64,000 bases of DNA from Deltaproteobacteria bacterium RIFCSPHIGHO2_02_FULL_40_28 (GTDB lineage: Bacteria > UBA10199 > 2-12-FULL-40-28). The position numbers and the translations under genes are program-made. Below, one piece after another: positions 52,264-60,458 of the stretch. Position 1 is the stretch's first letter. Each line of letters begins with the position of its first letter. The notes beneath the pieces were generated by a model, which did no database searches, was not told the origin of the DNA, and was given only the letters and a program-made list of their open reading frames with translations. The stretch is from assembly GCA_001798135.1 (NCBI GenBank), contig MGRJ01000023.1, positions 95,239 to 159,238 of the forward strand, written 5' to 3'.

Positions 52264-53232
52264 TTAATTCCCCAACACATAATTGAAAATAAGAGGGGCT
52301 ACAATAGAGGCATCGGATTCGATGATAAAGCTTGGAGTTTCTTTTCCTAACTTTCCCCAGGAAATTTTTTCATTGGGAACAGCTCCGCTATACGAGCCAT
52401 AGGATGTAGTGGAATCACTGATTTGGCAAAAATATCCCCACAGCTTGCAATCTTTTTGTAAATCTTGGTGGATTAACGGAACCACGCAAATAGGAAAATC
52501 ACCGGCAATACCCCCACCAATTTGAAAAAATCCCATAGAGTTTTTGGAAGTATTTTCTAAATACCAATCGATAAAATGATTCATTTGTTCTGCTCCGCTT
52601 TTCACAATACTAAAGCGTTTAATATTTCCCAGGCGATTATGAGCTACAAAAACATTTCCGCAGGTGGAGTCTTCCCAGCCTGGAGTGTAAATGGGAATTT
52701 TTTTCTCATGGGCAGCCAACACCCAGGAATATTCTGGATTACCCTCGTAGTGTTGTTTAAGCTCGCCCGAGTCGATCATTTGATAGAGGTATTCGTAGGG
52801 GAAATAACTTTTTCCCTCGGTATCAGCTTTTTGCCAAACTTTCAGAAGGCTTTCTTCGATGCGACGAATAGCTTCTTCTTCGGGAATGCAGGTATCTGTT
52901 ACACGATTAAAACCATTTTCTCTAAGATCGAGTTCTTCTTGAGCTTGCAGCGAGCGATATCCAGGGATTCTTTTGTAATGTTTATGAGCCACTAAATTGT
53001 AGATATCTTCTTCCAAATTAGCACCAGTGGTACAAATGCCGTGGATTTTTCCTTTACGAATCATTTCAGCTAAGGAAATTCCAAGCTCTGCTGTGCTCAT
53101 AGCCCCAGCCATGGCCAAAAACATTTTTCCACCTTGATCAATCAGTTTAATCCAGGCTTCAGCAGCATCAACGGTAACAGCAGAGTTAAAATGCCGATAA
53201 TTTAATTTCATGAAGGATTTAATTTGTCCCAT
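52264..53232 (-). CDS. Deoxyhypusine synthase-like protein
   Basis: A 322-aa enzyme of the deoxyhypusine synthase family. It has LAGAMSTAELG-type nucleotide loops (here MAGAMSTAELGISLAEMI), ICTTGANLEEDIYN, IYTPGWEDSTCGNVF, the GGGIAGDFPICVVP segment and SYSGAVPNEKISWGKLG, in which the lysine of SWGK is the catalytic lysine of the family. Bacterial members typically make homospermidine or modify spermidine rather than eIF5A. I chose the ATG at 53232 because AAAGGAG is 7 nt upstream; an upstream in-frame start at 53286 is possible. Confidence 0.85.
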   Translation of the reverse strand: MGQIKSFMKLNYRHFNSAVTVDAAEAWIKLIDQGGKMFLAMAGAMSTAELGISLAEMIRKGKIHGICTTGANLEEDIYNLVAHKHYKRIPGYRSLQAQEELDLRENGFNRVTDTCIPEEEAIRRIEESLLKVWQKADTEGKSYFPYEYLYQMIDSGELKQHYEGNPEYSWVLAAHEKKIPIYTPGWEDSTCGNVFVAHNRLGNIKRFSIVKSGAEQMNHFIDWYLENTSKNSMGFFQIGGGIAGDFPICVVPLIHQDLQKDCKLWGYFCQISDSTTSYGSYSGAVPNEKISWGKLGKETPSFIIESDASIVAPLIFNYVLGN

Positions 53233-53321
53233 GCGTACTCCTTTTAAAAAAGAAAAAGAGTTAACATCGGGTTTAGTTTGAATCAAGAGGAAAGGATTAA
53301 TCGGATGAGGCAGTCACATGT

Positions 53322-53433
53322 AAAAACCTGGAGGGGTGTTCCTGGAGGTTTCGAGGACTGTCTGACGAGCCCCGAGAGTAGTCGAGGGCGAGGAGTTCCG
53401 CAGAAACCGGAAGGAATACCCCTCCAGGTTTTT
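53322..53433. ncRNA. Structured RNA element, copy A
   Basis: A 112-nt element with a 21-bp terminal stem (53322-53342 with 53413-53433, one G-U pair) and an inner GGTTTC/GAAACC stem. Inside lies a conserved core, including TGACGAGCCCCGAGAGTAG and GAGGAGTTCCGCAG, that forms another hairpin (GCCCCGA with TCG-A-GGGC). A second copy at 54524-54632 keeps the core but changes nearly every base of the outer stem while preserving all pairs, which supports RNA structure. A T run follows the right arm on the plus strand, so it could also terminate transcription. It is between two minus-strand genes. Strand of the transcript is unknown. Confidence 0.6.
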
Positions 53434-53455
53434 GTATCGGATTCTCACTAAAAAT

Positions 53456-53689
53456 TCAGTTCGTCATTTCTTTTTCTGGTTTAGCCAAGTGAATCAAAAT
53501 CTCTGCGACTACATCCCCTAAAGGAATATGGAGTAGCGGTTGTTTTTTTTCTAGCGGCCTAGGTACTGTTGTTTGGTGCGGTAAAAAAGAAAGAGTTGGT
53601 TGTGTGGGTTGACTTGATTGAGTAGGCGTTTCAAACCCCTCCAAACATACCTCTTCTAAGCCCTCCCTAAAGGTATTGAGCGCGGACAT
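53456..53689 (-). CDS. Small Pro/Gln/Thr-rich protein of unknown function
   Basis: A 77-aa protein, mostly low complexity (QSSQPTQPTLSFLPHQTTVP), with a more ordered C-terminal stretch (LHIPLGDVVAEILIHLAKPE). A strong Shine-Dalgarno GGAGGGGG lies 6 nt before the ATG, which supports translation. No family recognised; the sequence reads like an intrinsically disordered linker or regulatory protein. Confidence 0.55.
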   Translation of the reverse strand: MSALNTFREGLEEVCLEGFETPTQSSQPTQPTLSFLPHQTTVPRPLEKKQPLLHIPLGDVVAEILIHLAKPEKEMTN

Positions 53690-53783
53690 AAGACCCCCTC
53701 CATTGGTAATAGAACGGCCATCTCATCTCAAAATTAAGTCTTTTTTAAGGTTGCAAAATAGATAAACAATATCATATATTTGC

Positions 53784-54506
53784 ATGATGTCTCAGGCTTT
53801 TATTTTAGCAGCTGGTGTGGGTTCTCGTTTAAAGGGTTTAAAAGAAGGTTTACCCAAATGTTTACTTTCTTTTAAGGGGCAAACCTTTTTAGAGCGTCAT
53901 CTTGAGGCCCTTATTCAAAGAAAAATAAATCCGATAACGATAGTAGTAGGGTATGCCAAGGAAAAAGTAATGGGGTGGGTTAAGTCTCAGTTTCCAAAAG
54001 CTTCCATTCAATTTATTTTTAATCCTCTTTTTGAATCGACAAATAATTCTTATTCACTTTATTTGGCTTTAAAAGAAAATCCCCAAGATTTTTTTCTATG
54101 TGATGGAGATCTTTTATGTGATCCCACTTTTTGGGATGATTTAGCAGCTTCTCATTTTTCTGCCGCCATGATGGTGGAAAATAATTTAGAGAAAGTAGAT
54201 GAAGAAGCCATGAAGGTAAAATGTGTTGATCAAAAAATGATAGCATTGGGAAAAAATATTCCTATGAATGAAGCAGCAGGAGAATTTATTGGGTTATCTC
54301 GTTTTGATCAAGATTGGGCCATGGCCTATGTGAAAATTTATGAAGAAGGAGGGGTAGGGGCAAATGATCATTTGCCCCTACAAGGTTATTACTACGAGGA
54401 TGTTTTTTCTCTTCTTTTAAGAACAGAATTAACGATAGGGATGGTGTCAACTCAGGGTAAGTGGTGGAGAGAGATAGATACGGTGGAGGATTATGAAAAT
54501 CTTTAA
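53784..54506 (+). CDS. Nucleotidyltransferase (sugar-phosphate or phosphocholine cytidylyltransferase-like)
   Basis: A 240-aa NTP transferase: ILAAGVGSRLKGLKEGLPKCLLSF is the pyrophosphorylase signature, VVGYAKEK is the second strand, FNPLFESTNNSYSLYLALKE and FFLCDGDLLCD are metal-binding and substrate segments. The closest functional guess is LicC-like cytidylyltransferases or glucose-1-phosphate nucleotidyltransferases. A 28-bp palindrome (54354-54381) of a REP family is embedded in the frame at about residue 191-199, encoding GVGANDHLPLQ; the insert is tolerated. Copy B of the structured element starts 18 bp after the stop. Confidence 0.82.
   Translation: MMSQAFILAAGVGSRLKGLKEGLPKCLLSFKGQTFLERHLEALIQRKINPITIVVGYAKEKVMGWVKSQFPKASIQFIFNPLFESTNNSYSLYLALKENPQDFFLCDGDLLCDPTFWDDLAASHFSAAMMVENNLEKVDEEAMKVKCVDQKMIALGKNIPMNEAAGEFIGLSRFDQDWAMAYVKIYEEGGVGANDHLPLQGYYYEDVFSLLLRTELTIGMVSTQGKWWREIDTVEDYENL
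54354..54381. repeat. 28-bp REP-type perfect palindrome inside a coding sequence
   Basis: A perfect 28-bp inverted repeat beginning GTAGGGGCAAATGATC and ending with the complementary sequence. It shares the GTAGGGGC...GCCCCTAC ends with other repeats at 4587-4614 and 62108-62165. It lies in frame within the nucleotidyltransferase gene. Confidence 0.8.
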
Positions 54507-54523
54507 CCAAACCTCAATGGCGC

Positions 54524-54632
54524 GGAAGGGGGAGGATGTTCCTGGAGGTTTCGAGGACTGTTTGACGAGCCCCGAGAGTAGCCTTCGGGCGAGGAGTTCC
54601 GCAGAAACCGGAAGGAATATCCTCCCCCTTCC
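54524..54632. ncRNA. Structured RNA element, copy B
   Basis: A 109-nt relative of 53322-53433. The outer stem is 19 bp (54524-54542 with 54614-54632), with one G-U pair in the same place as in copy A. The conserved core, GGAGGTTTCGAGGACTG, TGACGAGCCCCGAGAGTAG, GAGGAGTTCCGCAG and GAAACCGG, is kept almost unchanged. The outer-stem sequence is different but still fully paired, so it covaries. It starts 18 bp after the nucleotidyltransferase stop codon, possibly in its 3' untranslated region, and precedes apaH. Confidence 0.6.
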
Positions 54633-54686
54633 ATTCAGATTAAAATTAAACTATGCTTCATTTTAAATTTTATGTTGATATAAGTT

Positions 54687-55487
54687 ATGGCAACGTATGT
54701 AGTAGGGGACATTCAGGGTTGTTTTAAAACCTTCAAAAAACTTTTATCCCATGTTTCATTTAATCCTAAAAAAGATCGCTTATGGTTGGTTGGAGATTTG
54801 GTAAATCGTGGTCCTCATTCTCTTGAGGTTCTTCGCTTTGCGGCACATCAAAAAAAATTAGTTTCTGTTATAGGCAACCACGATCTTTATTGCCTGGCTA
54901 GGTATTTTGGTTTGCTAAAACCCGAAGAGTTAGACACCCTGGGGCCCTTATTAAAAGCAAATAATCGAACATTGATAAATTGGCTTCGCACAAGACCTCT
55001 CATGCATGAAGAAAAGGGTTTTATTTTGGTTCATGCAGGGCTTCATCCTTCTTGGAGTTTGGCAGATGCCAGAAAGTATGCACGAGTTTTAGAGAAAATT
55101 TTACGAAGTAAAAAAGCCCCAGAATTTTTAGAAATGGTTTATTCAAAACGAATTGATGCACCACAAAAAATAAAAAACAGTAATGATGAACTTAATTTTG
55201 CATTGGGTGTTTTTACACGTATGCGGGTTATCAATAAAAAAGGGCAGCTGCATTTTAAATACAAGGGTCCTCCAGATGAAGCCCCTGCACCTTTTAAGCC
55301 CTGGTTTGAAATTGCTAAAAGAAAAACAGCCCATCAAACTATTTTATTTGGTCACTGGGCTCATTTAGGGCATATCAAAAGAAAGTATTTGGTTTCTCTC
55401 GATACAGCCTGTGTGTGGGGAGTAAAACTTACGGCTTATCGATTAGAGGATGGAAAGGTTTTTCAAGTGCATTATTGTGATGGATAA
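54687..55487 (+). CDS. apaH: Symmetrical bis(5'-nucleosyl)-tetraphosphatase
   Basis: A 266-aa metallophosphatase that splits Ap4A to two ADP and can decap Np4-capped RNA. Motifs: VVGDIQGCFKTF (metal ligand), LWLVGDLVNRGPHSLEVL, SVIGNHDLYCLARYF, LVHAGLHPSW and FGHWAHLG. Family length matches. The stop overlaps the next gene by 8 bp. Confidence 0.95.
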   Translation: MATYVVGDIQGCFKTFKKLLSHVSFNPKKDRLWLVGDLVNRGPHSLEVLRFAAHQKKLVSVIGNHDLYCLARYFGLLKPEELDTLGPLLKANNRTLINWLRTRPLMHEEKGFILVHAGLHPSWSLADARKYARVLEKILRSKKAPEFLEMVYSKRIDAPQKIKNSNDELNFALGVFTRMRVINKKGQLHFKYKGPPDEAPAPFKPWFEIAKRKTAHQTILFGHWAHLGHIKRKYLVSLDTACVWGVKLTAYRLEDGKVFQVHYCDG

Positions 55488-56628
55488 AATGCAAACTGAT
55501 TTACAAATTATTATTGCAGGGGCTGGTTTAGGTGGATTGGCTTCTGCCTTGGCTTTAAAAAGAAATGGTTTTCGGGTTTCCCTTTATGAACAAGGGGGAG
55601 ATAAGCCAATACCCACAGGTCTTATTTTGCATGGAAGTACCCTCCAATCTTTGCAGTCTTTAGAGATTGCTCATCGTGTGGTTAATTTAGGCTTTGCCAT
55701 CAAGTGCTTTGAATTGCGTCATTGGAATGGTGTTTTACTTAAAATGGTAAATCTTGATTTTATTTCTAAATTATCCGGGTTTCCTCTTGTAGCTTTTTTA
55801 CGCAGTGATTTGCATAAACTGTTAGCAGATGAAATTGGAGGAGCCTCTATATTTTCTGATCATCGTGTTCTTGGTTACTATCAAGACTCAAAAGAAGCGA
55901 CTTTAATTTTTAGTGGGGGAAGACGCATTGCAGGTGATTTATTGATTGGAGCTGATGGGATGAGTTCTTGTATACGGAAGCAGCTTGTTCGGGTGAATAA
56001 ACTTACTTATACAGGTGTAACTTCATGGCGGGGTATTTCTACGTGGGGAGAAAGCAAAGAAGGTGTTTTAACTGAATATTGGGGGAAAGGCATGATTTTT
56101 GGTTATGTAGGAATAGGTGGTGGAAAATCTTATTGGTATGCTTACGATCATTCTTTGCCTAATCTTATTGAACCTGCAGGTCAAATGCGGATGAGTCTTG
56201 TAAAGCGGTTTGAAACAGGATCTAAAAATATTTTAGAACTTCTTAATGCAACGCCTGAGAATTTAATTTTTCGCACGGATATTTATGACCATGCTCTTGT
56301 AAAACCCTGGATGGATGGCCTGGTTATTTTAGTAGGAGATGCAGCCCATCCTGTTTTACCAAGTGGTTTTTGGGGAGCAAGCCTTGCCTTAGAGGATGCT
56401 GTTTGTCTTGCACAGGAGTTGGGCACAAGTGAAGTTTCCATAGCTCTTCAACATTTTCAAAAAAAGAGAATAGAGCGTGTCAAAAAAATAAAAAATTATT
56501 CTAAAAAAATCTGGAAGACCCAAATGCGTCATTTAGGATTGTCTCGTTGGCTTCGGGATATTTTTTTAAAATTCACCCCCCAGAAAAAATTTTCTGCTCC
56601 TCTCCATACATTTGAAAAATTTAATTAA
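55480..56628 (+). CDS. FAD-dependent monooxygenase (UbiH/salicylate hydroxylase-like)
   Basis: A 382-aa flavoprotein of the group A aromatic hydroxylase fold. The FAD Rossmann motif is IIIAGAGLGGLASALALKR, the second FAD motif DLLIGADGMSSCIRKQLV, and the third GDAAHPVLPSGFWGASLALEDA. The centre has a GFP-like LSGFPLVAFLRSDLHKLL conserved segment. It could hydroxylate an aromatic or quinone precursor, or act as a halogenase-like relative; none is decisive. Start chosen at ATG 55480 (MDKMQTDLQ), overlapping apaH; ATG 55489 is possible. Confidence 0.85.
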   Translation: MDKMQTDLQIIIAGAGLGGLASALALKRNGFRVSLYEQGGDKPIPTGLILHGSTLQSLQSLEIAHRVVNLGFAIKCFELRHWNGVLLKMVNLDFISKLSGFPLVAFLRSDLHKLLADEIGGASIFSDHRVLGYYQDSKEATLIFSGGRRIAGDLLIGADGMSSCIRKQLVRVNKLTYTGVTSWRGISTWGESKEGVLTEYWGKGMIFGYVGIGGGKSYWYAYDHSLPNLIEPAGQMRMSLVKRFETGSKNILELLNATPENLIFRTDIYDHALVKPWMDGLVILVGDAAHPVLPSGFWGASLALEDAVCLAQELGTSEVSIALQHFQKKRIERVKKIKNYSKKIWKTQMRHLGLSRWLRDIFLKFTPQKKFSAPLHTFEKFN

Positions 56629-56645
56629 TTTCTAGCCTTTATCAT

Positions 56646-56663
56646 TTGTCAATTTTTTGACAA
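56646..56663. promoter_or_regulatory. Perfect inverted repeat TTGTCAA-N4-TTGACAA
   Basis: Two 7-bp arms with a TTTT spacer, 46 bp before the ATG of the unknown gene at 56710. It may be a regulator-binding site or a weak terminator for the upstream flavoprotein gene. Confidence 0.4.
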
Positions 56664-56673
56664 ATATTATTTA

Positions 56674-56702
56674 TAGACGGATTTTTGTTTTAGGCTCATA
56701 AT
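56674..56702 (+). promoter_or_regulatory. Predicted leaderless promoter of the 140-aa gene
   Basis: TAGACG (56674-56679), 17-nt spacer, CATAAT (56697-56702), then 7 nt to the ATG at 56710. The boxes are weak individually, but the spacing repeats the pattern seen at several genes here. Confidence 0.3.
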
Positions 56703-56709
56703 ACCTCGT

Positions 56710-57132
56710 ATGATTGATGATTCTGGTCACAATTGGTCTAAGATTGAAACTCGTTTTATTCCTTCAGATTCTGATGAACTTCGTTTTGTGGAACAACGTC
56801 GTTTTTTAGGTTTAAATGATCAAAATCCAGAAAAAATTGATCGTTTTGTAGAATATCGCCAGTCGGATGGAAGTTTTCTCCCTTCAAGGCCAGGAATGGA
56901 TGGAGAAGAAGTGTATTTTGAAGGCCGCTCCTATCAAGCCTCCATTGAATCTCCTGATAGTTGGGTAGATGGTGTTAATTGTAATGATGGCACCGTGGTT
57001 CTTATTCCCTTGGATCCCTTACCTTCCGAAGTAATCGATTTGCCTTTTTTGATGGAAGATAGTGTAGGCAATGCCTTTGATCGGGTGTTAACAGTGAGTA
57101 TTGTACCCACTTCTAAAGTAGAAACAGCTTAA
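56710..57132 (+). CDS. Acidic protein of unknown function
   Basis: A 140-aa acidic cytosolic protein (MIDDSGHNWSKIETRF...). It has no signal peptide, no cysteines except one (VNCNDG), and no motif I know. The reading frame is open from a probable leaderless ATG to the stop, and it is not a shadow of another gene. Call it hypothetical. Confidence 0.5.
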   Translation: MIDDSGHNWSKIETRFIPSDSDELRFVEQRRFLGLNDQNPEKIDRFVEYRQSDGSFLPSRPGMDGEEVYFEGRSYQASIESPDSWVDGVNCNDGTVVLIPLDPLPSEVIDLPFLMEDSVGNAFDRVLTVSIVPTSKVETA

Positions 57133-57135
57133 GAT

Positions 57136-57240
57136 TCATAAATAGTATAAAGTAACTTTGATTTCTTTTTTGATTTCAGGATGTAAAATCCTGATTTGTT
57201 GATAGGCTTCGTGAGAATAAACAAGTTTCATTTTTTTCAT
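57136..57240 (-). pseudogene. Decayed RelE/ParE-type toxin fragment
   Basis: A 34-codon frame from ATG 57240 to TGA 57136 reads MKKMKLVYSHEAYQQIRILH, then PEIKKEIKVTLYYL. The early strand and helix, with HPEIKKEIK, resemble the beginning of RelE/ParE-family toxins, whose full length is about 85-100 aa. It has lost most of the domain, including the catalytic residues. Too short to be active; probably a degraded toxin gene between two other genes. Confidence 0.4.
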
Positions 57241-57270
57241 TAAAAACCTACCCCTTGTCAAGTGTGAGAT

Positions 57271-58629
<1,359 letters not shown>

Positions 58630-58634
58630 CTAAC

Positions 58635-59378
58635 TTATTTTTTAGGGATGTGCAACCCACATTCTTTGTCATCCGTCTTGGTGTTAAACCAGCGCCAACG
58701 CCCAGCCCTTCTGGGCTCATTGGGACTAATGGGGGTGGTGCAAATAATGCAACCAAGGGATTCGTAGTACCAACCGTCTTTTTTCCAATCGAGGAGAGGG
58801 TGGGTTGGAACCTTATTTTTTTTGGCATAATCTCTAAGCTGGTTTTCTGTCCAGTTAACTAAGGGGGCTACTTTGAGGATGGGCCTTTTCTTTTCGCCTT
58901 GTTCTAAGATTTGGAAGCATGGGGTTTGTGAGCGTCCTTCAGATTGATCAGCCCGGAGGCCTGTAAGCCATACATCCAAAGTTTCTAAAACACGTTCGTT
59001 GGGCTCTACTTTGCGAAGATGACAACAAAATTCTTGTTTTTCTTTGCTATCAAAAAATAGAAATTCTCCATGTTGTTTAATCATCTGTTCCAATTTTTTG
59101 GGATCGGGTTTTATTTTTTTGATGGTGATTTTATATTTTTTTTCGATGGTTTTAAAAAAGGCGTAGGTTTCAGGGAAAAGACGTAAGGTATCAAGGGTAA
59201 AAACACGAGGTTTGATTTTAGCTTGAATGGCTAAGTCAATCATCACCGAGCCAGTAAGCTGAAAGCTTGTACCAATGGCAGCGCGGTTTCCAAAGCGACG
59301 AAAAATTTCACCAATTAAATCCTTCGGGTCGGTGATTTTTTCGAGTTCGGAAATAAGATTTTGGTCGATGTGGTTCAT
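58635..59378 (-). CDS. cysH: Adenylylsulfate (APS) reductase, assimilatory, [4Fe-4S] type
   Basis: A 247-aa thiol-linked reductase converting APS (or PAPS) to sulfite plus AMP. AAIGTSFQLTGSVMIDLA and FTLDTLRLFPETY are the PP-motif/ATP-sulfurylase-like fold, ECCxxR-type cysteines occur as EFCCHLRKVEP, and IICTTPISPNEPRRAGRWRW holds the second pair (CC...CxxC), the [4Fe-4S] signature that separates APS reductases from PAPS-only enzymes. The C-terminal ECGLHI carries the catalytic cysteine. The ATG at 59378 has GAGG 10 nt upstream, which lies inside the neighbouring inverted repeat. The frame stays open upstream to 59513 across that repeat. Confidence 0.92.
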   Translation of the reverse strand: MNHIDQNLISELEKITDPKDLIGEIFRRFGNRAAIGTSFQLTGSVMIDLAIQAKIKPRVFTLDTLRLFPETYAFFKTIEKKYKITIKKIKPDPKKLEQMIKQHGEFLFFDSKEKQEFCCHLRKVEPNERVLETLDVWLTGLRADQSEGRSQTPCFQILEQGEKKRPILKVAPLVNWTENQLRDYAKKNKVPTHPLLDWKKDGWYYESLGCIICTTPISPNEPRRAGRWRWFNTKTDDKECGLHIPKK

Positions 59379-59384
59379 AATTTT

Positions 59385-59534
59385 TAGACCTCGGTTGGTA
59401 TTTTTTTTAAAAAGACGCGGTTCTTGAAGCCATCGAAACTTCAATCCCGCTCGCTCTCGCCGATTTGTTTTATTTTTTCGCAAGGACAAATCGGCTGCGA
59501 GATGCTTTTTCAAAAAAATACCAACCGAGGTCTA
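59385..59534. repeat. 150-bp palindromic (MITE-like) element upstream of cysH
   Basis: Ends are perfect 23-bp inverted repeats (59385-59407 and 59512-59534), starting TAGACCTCGGTTGG. Inside are two more hairpins: TTGAAG/CTTCAA and GCCGATTTGT/ACAAATCGGC. It fills the gap between cysC and cysH on the minus strand. The right arm in the mRNA contains the GAGG used as cysH ribosome-binding site, so the folded stem could hide it. No transposase is present; origin as a non-autonomous mobile element is inferred. Confidence 0.65.
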
Positions 59535-59547
59535 AACCAGATTAAGT

Positions 59548-60153
59548 CTAAATAATTTTTTTCTCAACGAGCAAATCTAACACATGCCGTGTGGATTCTT
59601 CCAGGGTTTCTTTGCCTGTGTTGAGGATGAGCTCTGCTTTGTCTGGAGCCTCGTAGGGGGCAGAAACGCCAGTAAATTCTGGAATTTGTCCGGCCCTTGC
59701 TTTTTTATAAAGCCCCTTGGTATCACGTTGCTCACAAATTTCGATGGGGGTATCACAAAAAATTTCAAAAAATTGCCCTTGGGGAACCAAAGAACGAGCC
59801 ATGTCTCTATCGGCCTTGTAGGGAGAAATAAAGGCGGTGATGGCAATGACATTGGCTTCACAAAAAAGTTTAGAAACTTCACCAATGCGGCGGATGTTTT
59901 CTTTGCGATCATCCGGAGAAAATCCAAGATTTTTATTCAACCCATGGCGGATATTATCACCATCTAATACCGAGGCATTTTTTCCGTTGGAAACCAGGGC
60001 CAGTTCTACTTCACGCGCCACTGTTGATTTTCCAGATCCTGAAAGCCCTGTGAGCCACACCACACAGCCTTTTTGTTTCAAGTTTTTAACACGGTCTTCA
60101 TTTGTTAATTTTCCATGATGCCAGAAAATATTTTTACTTTTGGGTTCGGTCAT
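59548..60153 (-). CDS. cysC: Adenylylsulfate kinase
   Basis: A 201-aa kinase that phosphorylates APS to PAPS. Walker A is GLSGSGKST, then VLDGDNIRHGLNKNLGF, with ENIRRIGEVSKLFCEAN, ITAFISPYKADRDMAR and the KGLYKKARAGQIPEFTGV loop. All core APS kinase motifs are visible. AAGGAG lies 5-6 nt before the ATG. It is first in the leftward run cysC-[repeat]-cysH-ahcY. Having both a kinase for APS and an APS reductase suggests PAPS is needed for other sulfation, or that cysH can use either. Confidence 0.95.
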   Translation of the reverse strand: MTEPKSKNIFWHHGKLTNEDRVKNLKQKGCVVWLTGLSGSGKSTVAREVELALVSNGKNASVLDGDNIRHGLNKNLGFSPDDRKENIRRIGEVSKLFCEANVIAITAFISPYKADRDMARSLVPQGQFFEIFCDTPIEICEQRDTKGLYKKARAGQIPEFTGVSAPYEAPDKAELILNTGKETLEESTRHVLDLLVEKKII

Positions 60154-60171
60154 AATGTCTCCTTTGTGTTG

Positions 60172-60262
60172 CTCTCCCCCTTTGTAAGGGGGAGTTGGAG
60201 GGGGTAGAGTCTTACAAGATTTTCTACCTCCCCTTACCCCTCCTTACAAAGGAGGGGAATAA
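60172..60262. repeat. Imperfect inverted-repeat (MITE-like) element upstream of cysC
   Basis: Two C/T-rich and G/A-rich arms of about 37 bp, CTCTCCCCCTTTGTAAGG... and ...CCTTACAAAGGAGGGG, pair with several mismatches around a short centre. This sequence style is common in intergenic repeats of many bacteria. It lies between cysC and the protease gene, and no gene is present. Confidence 0.6.
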
Positions 60263-60458
60263 GATGGATCCTCTTTTATTTTTTTTGAGGACAAGTGTCA
60301 ATGTTTGAGGTCTCCTCCCCTCACCTGACAGAAAATTGAAGAGACAGTATTCAAAAAAAGATAAATATTTTCAACCACTTAATTTAAATGACGCAATGTG
60401 ACATTTGGCATTGTTTTTGCTTATATTTAAGGAAAAGAGGACTAGTTTTGGTAAAAAT

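Noticed and set aside
53322-53433. Possible hammerhead ribozyme (CTGACGAG and GAAAC are present in copy A).
   Set aside because: The conserved C is T in copy B (TTGACGAG), the sequence between the two boxes does not close as stem II, and the GAAACC is paired with GGTTTC instead.
53322-54632. The two structured copies as a terminator pair only.
   Set aside because: The 70-nt conserved core is far more than a terminator needs, and copy B has no T run after it.
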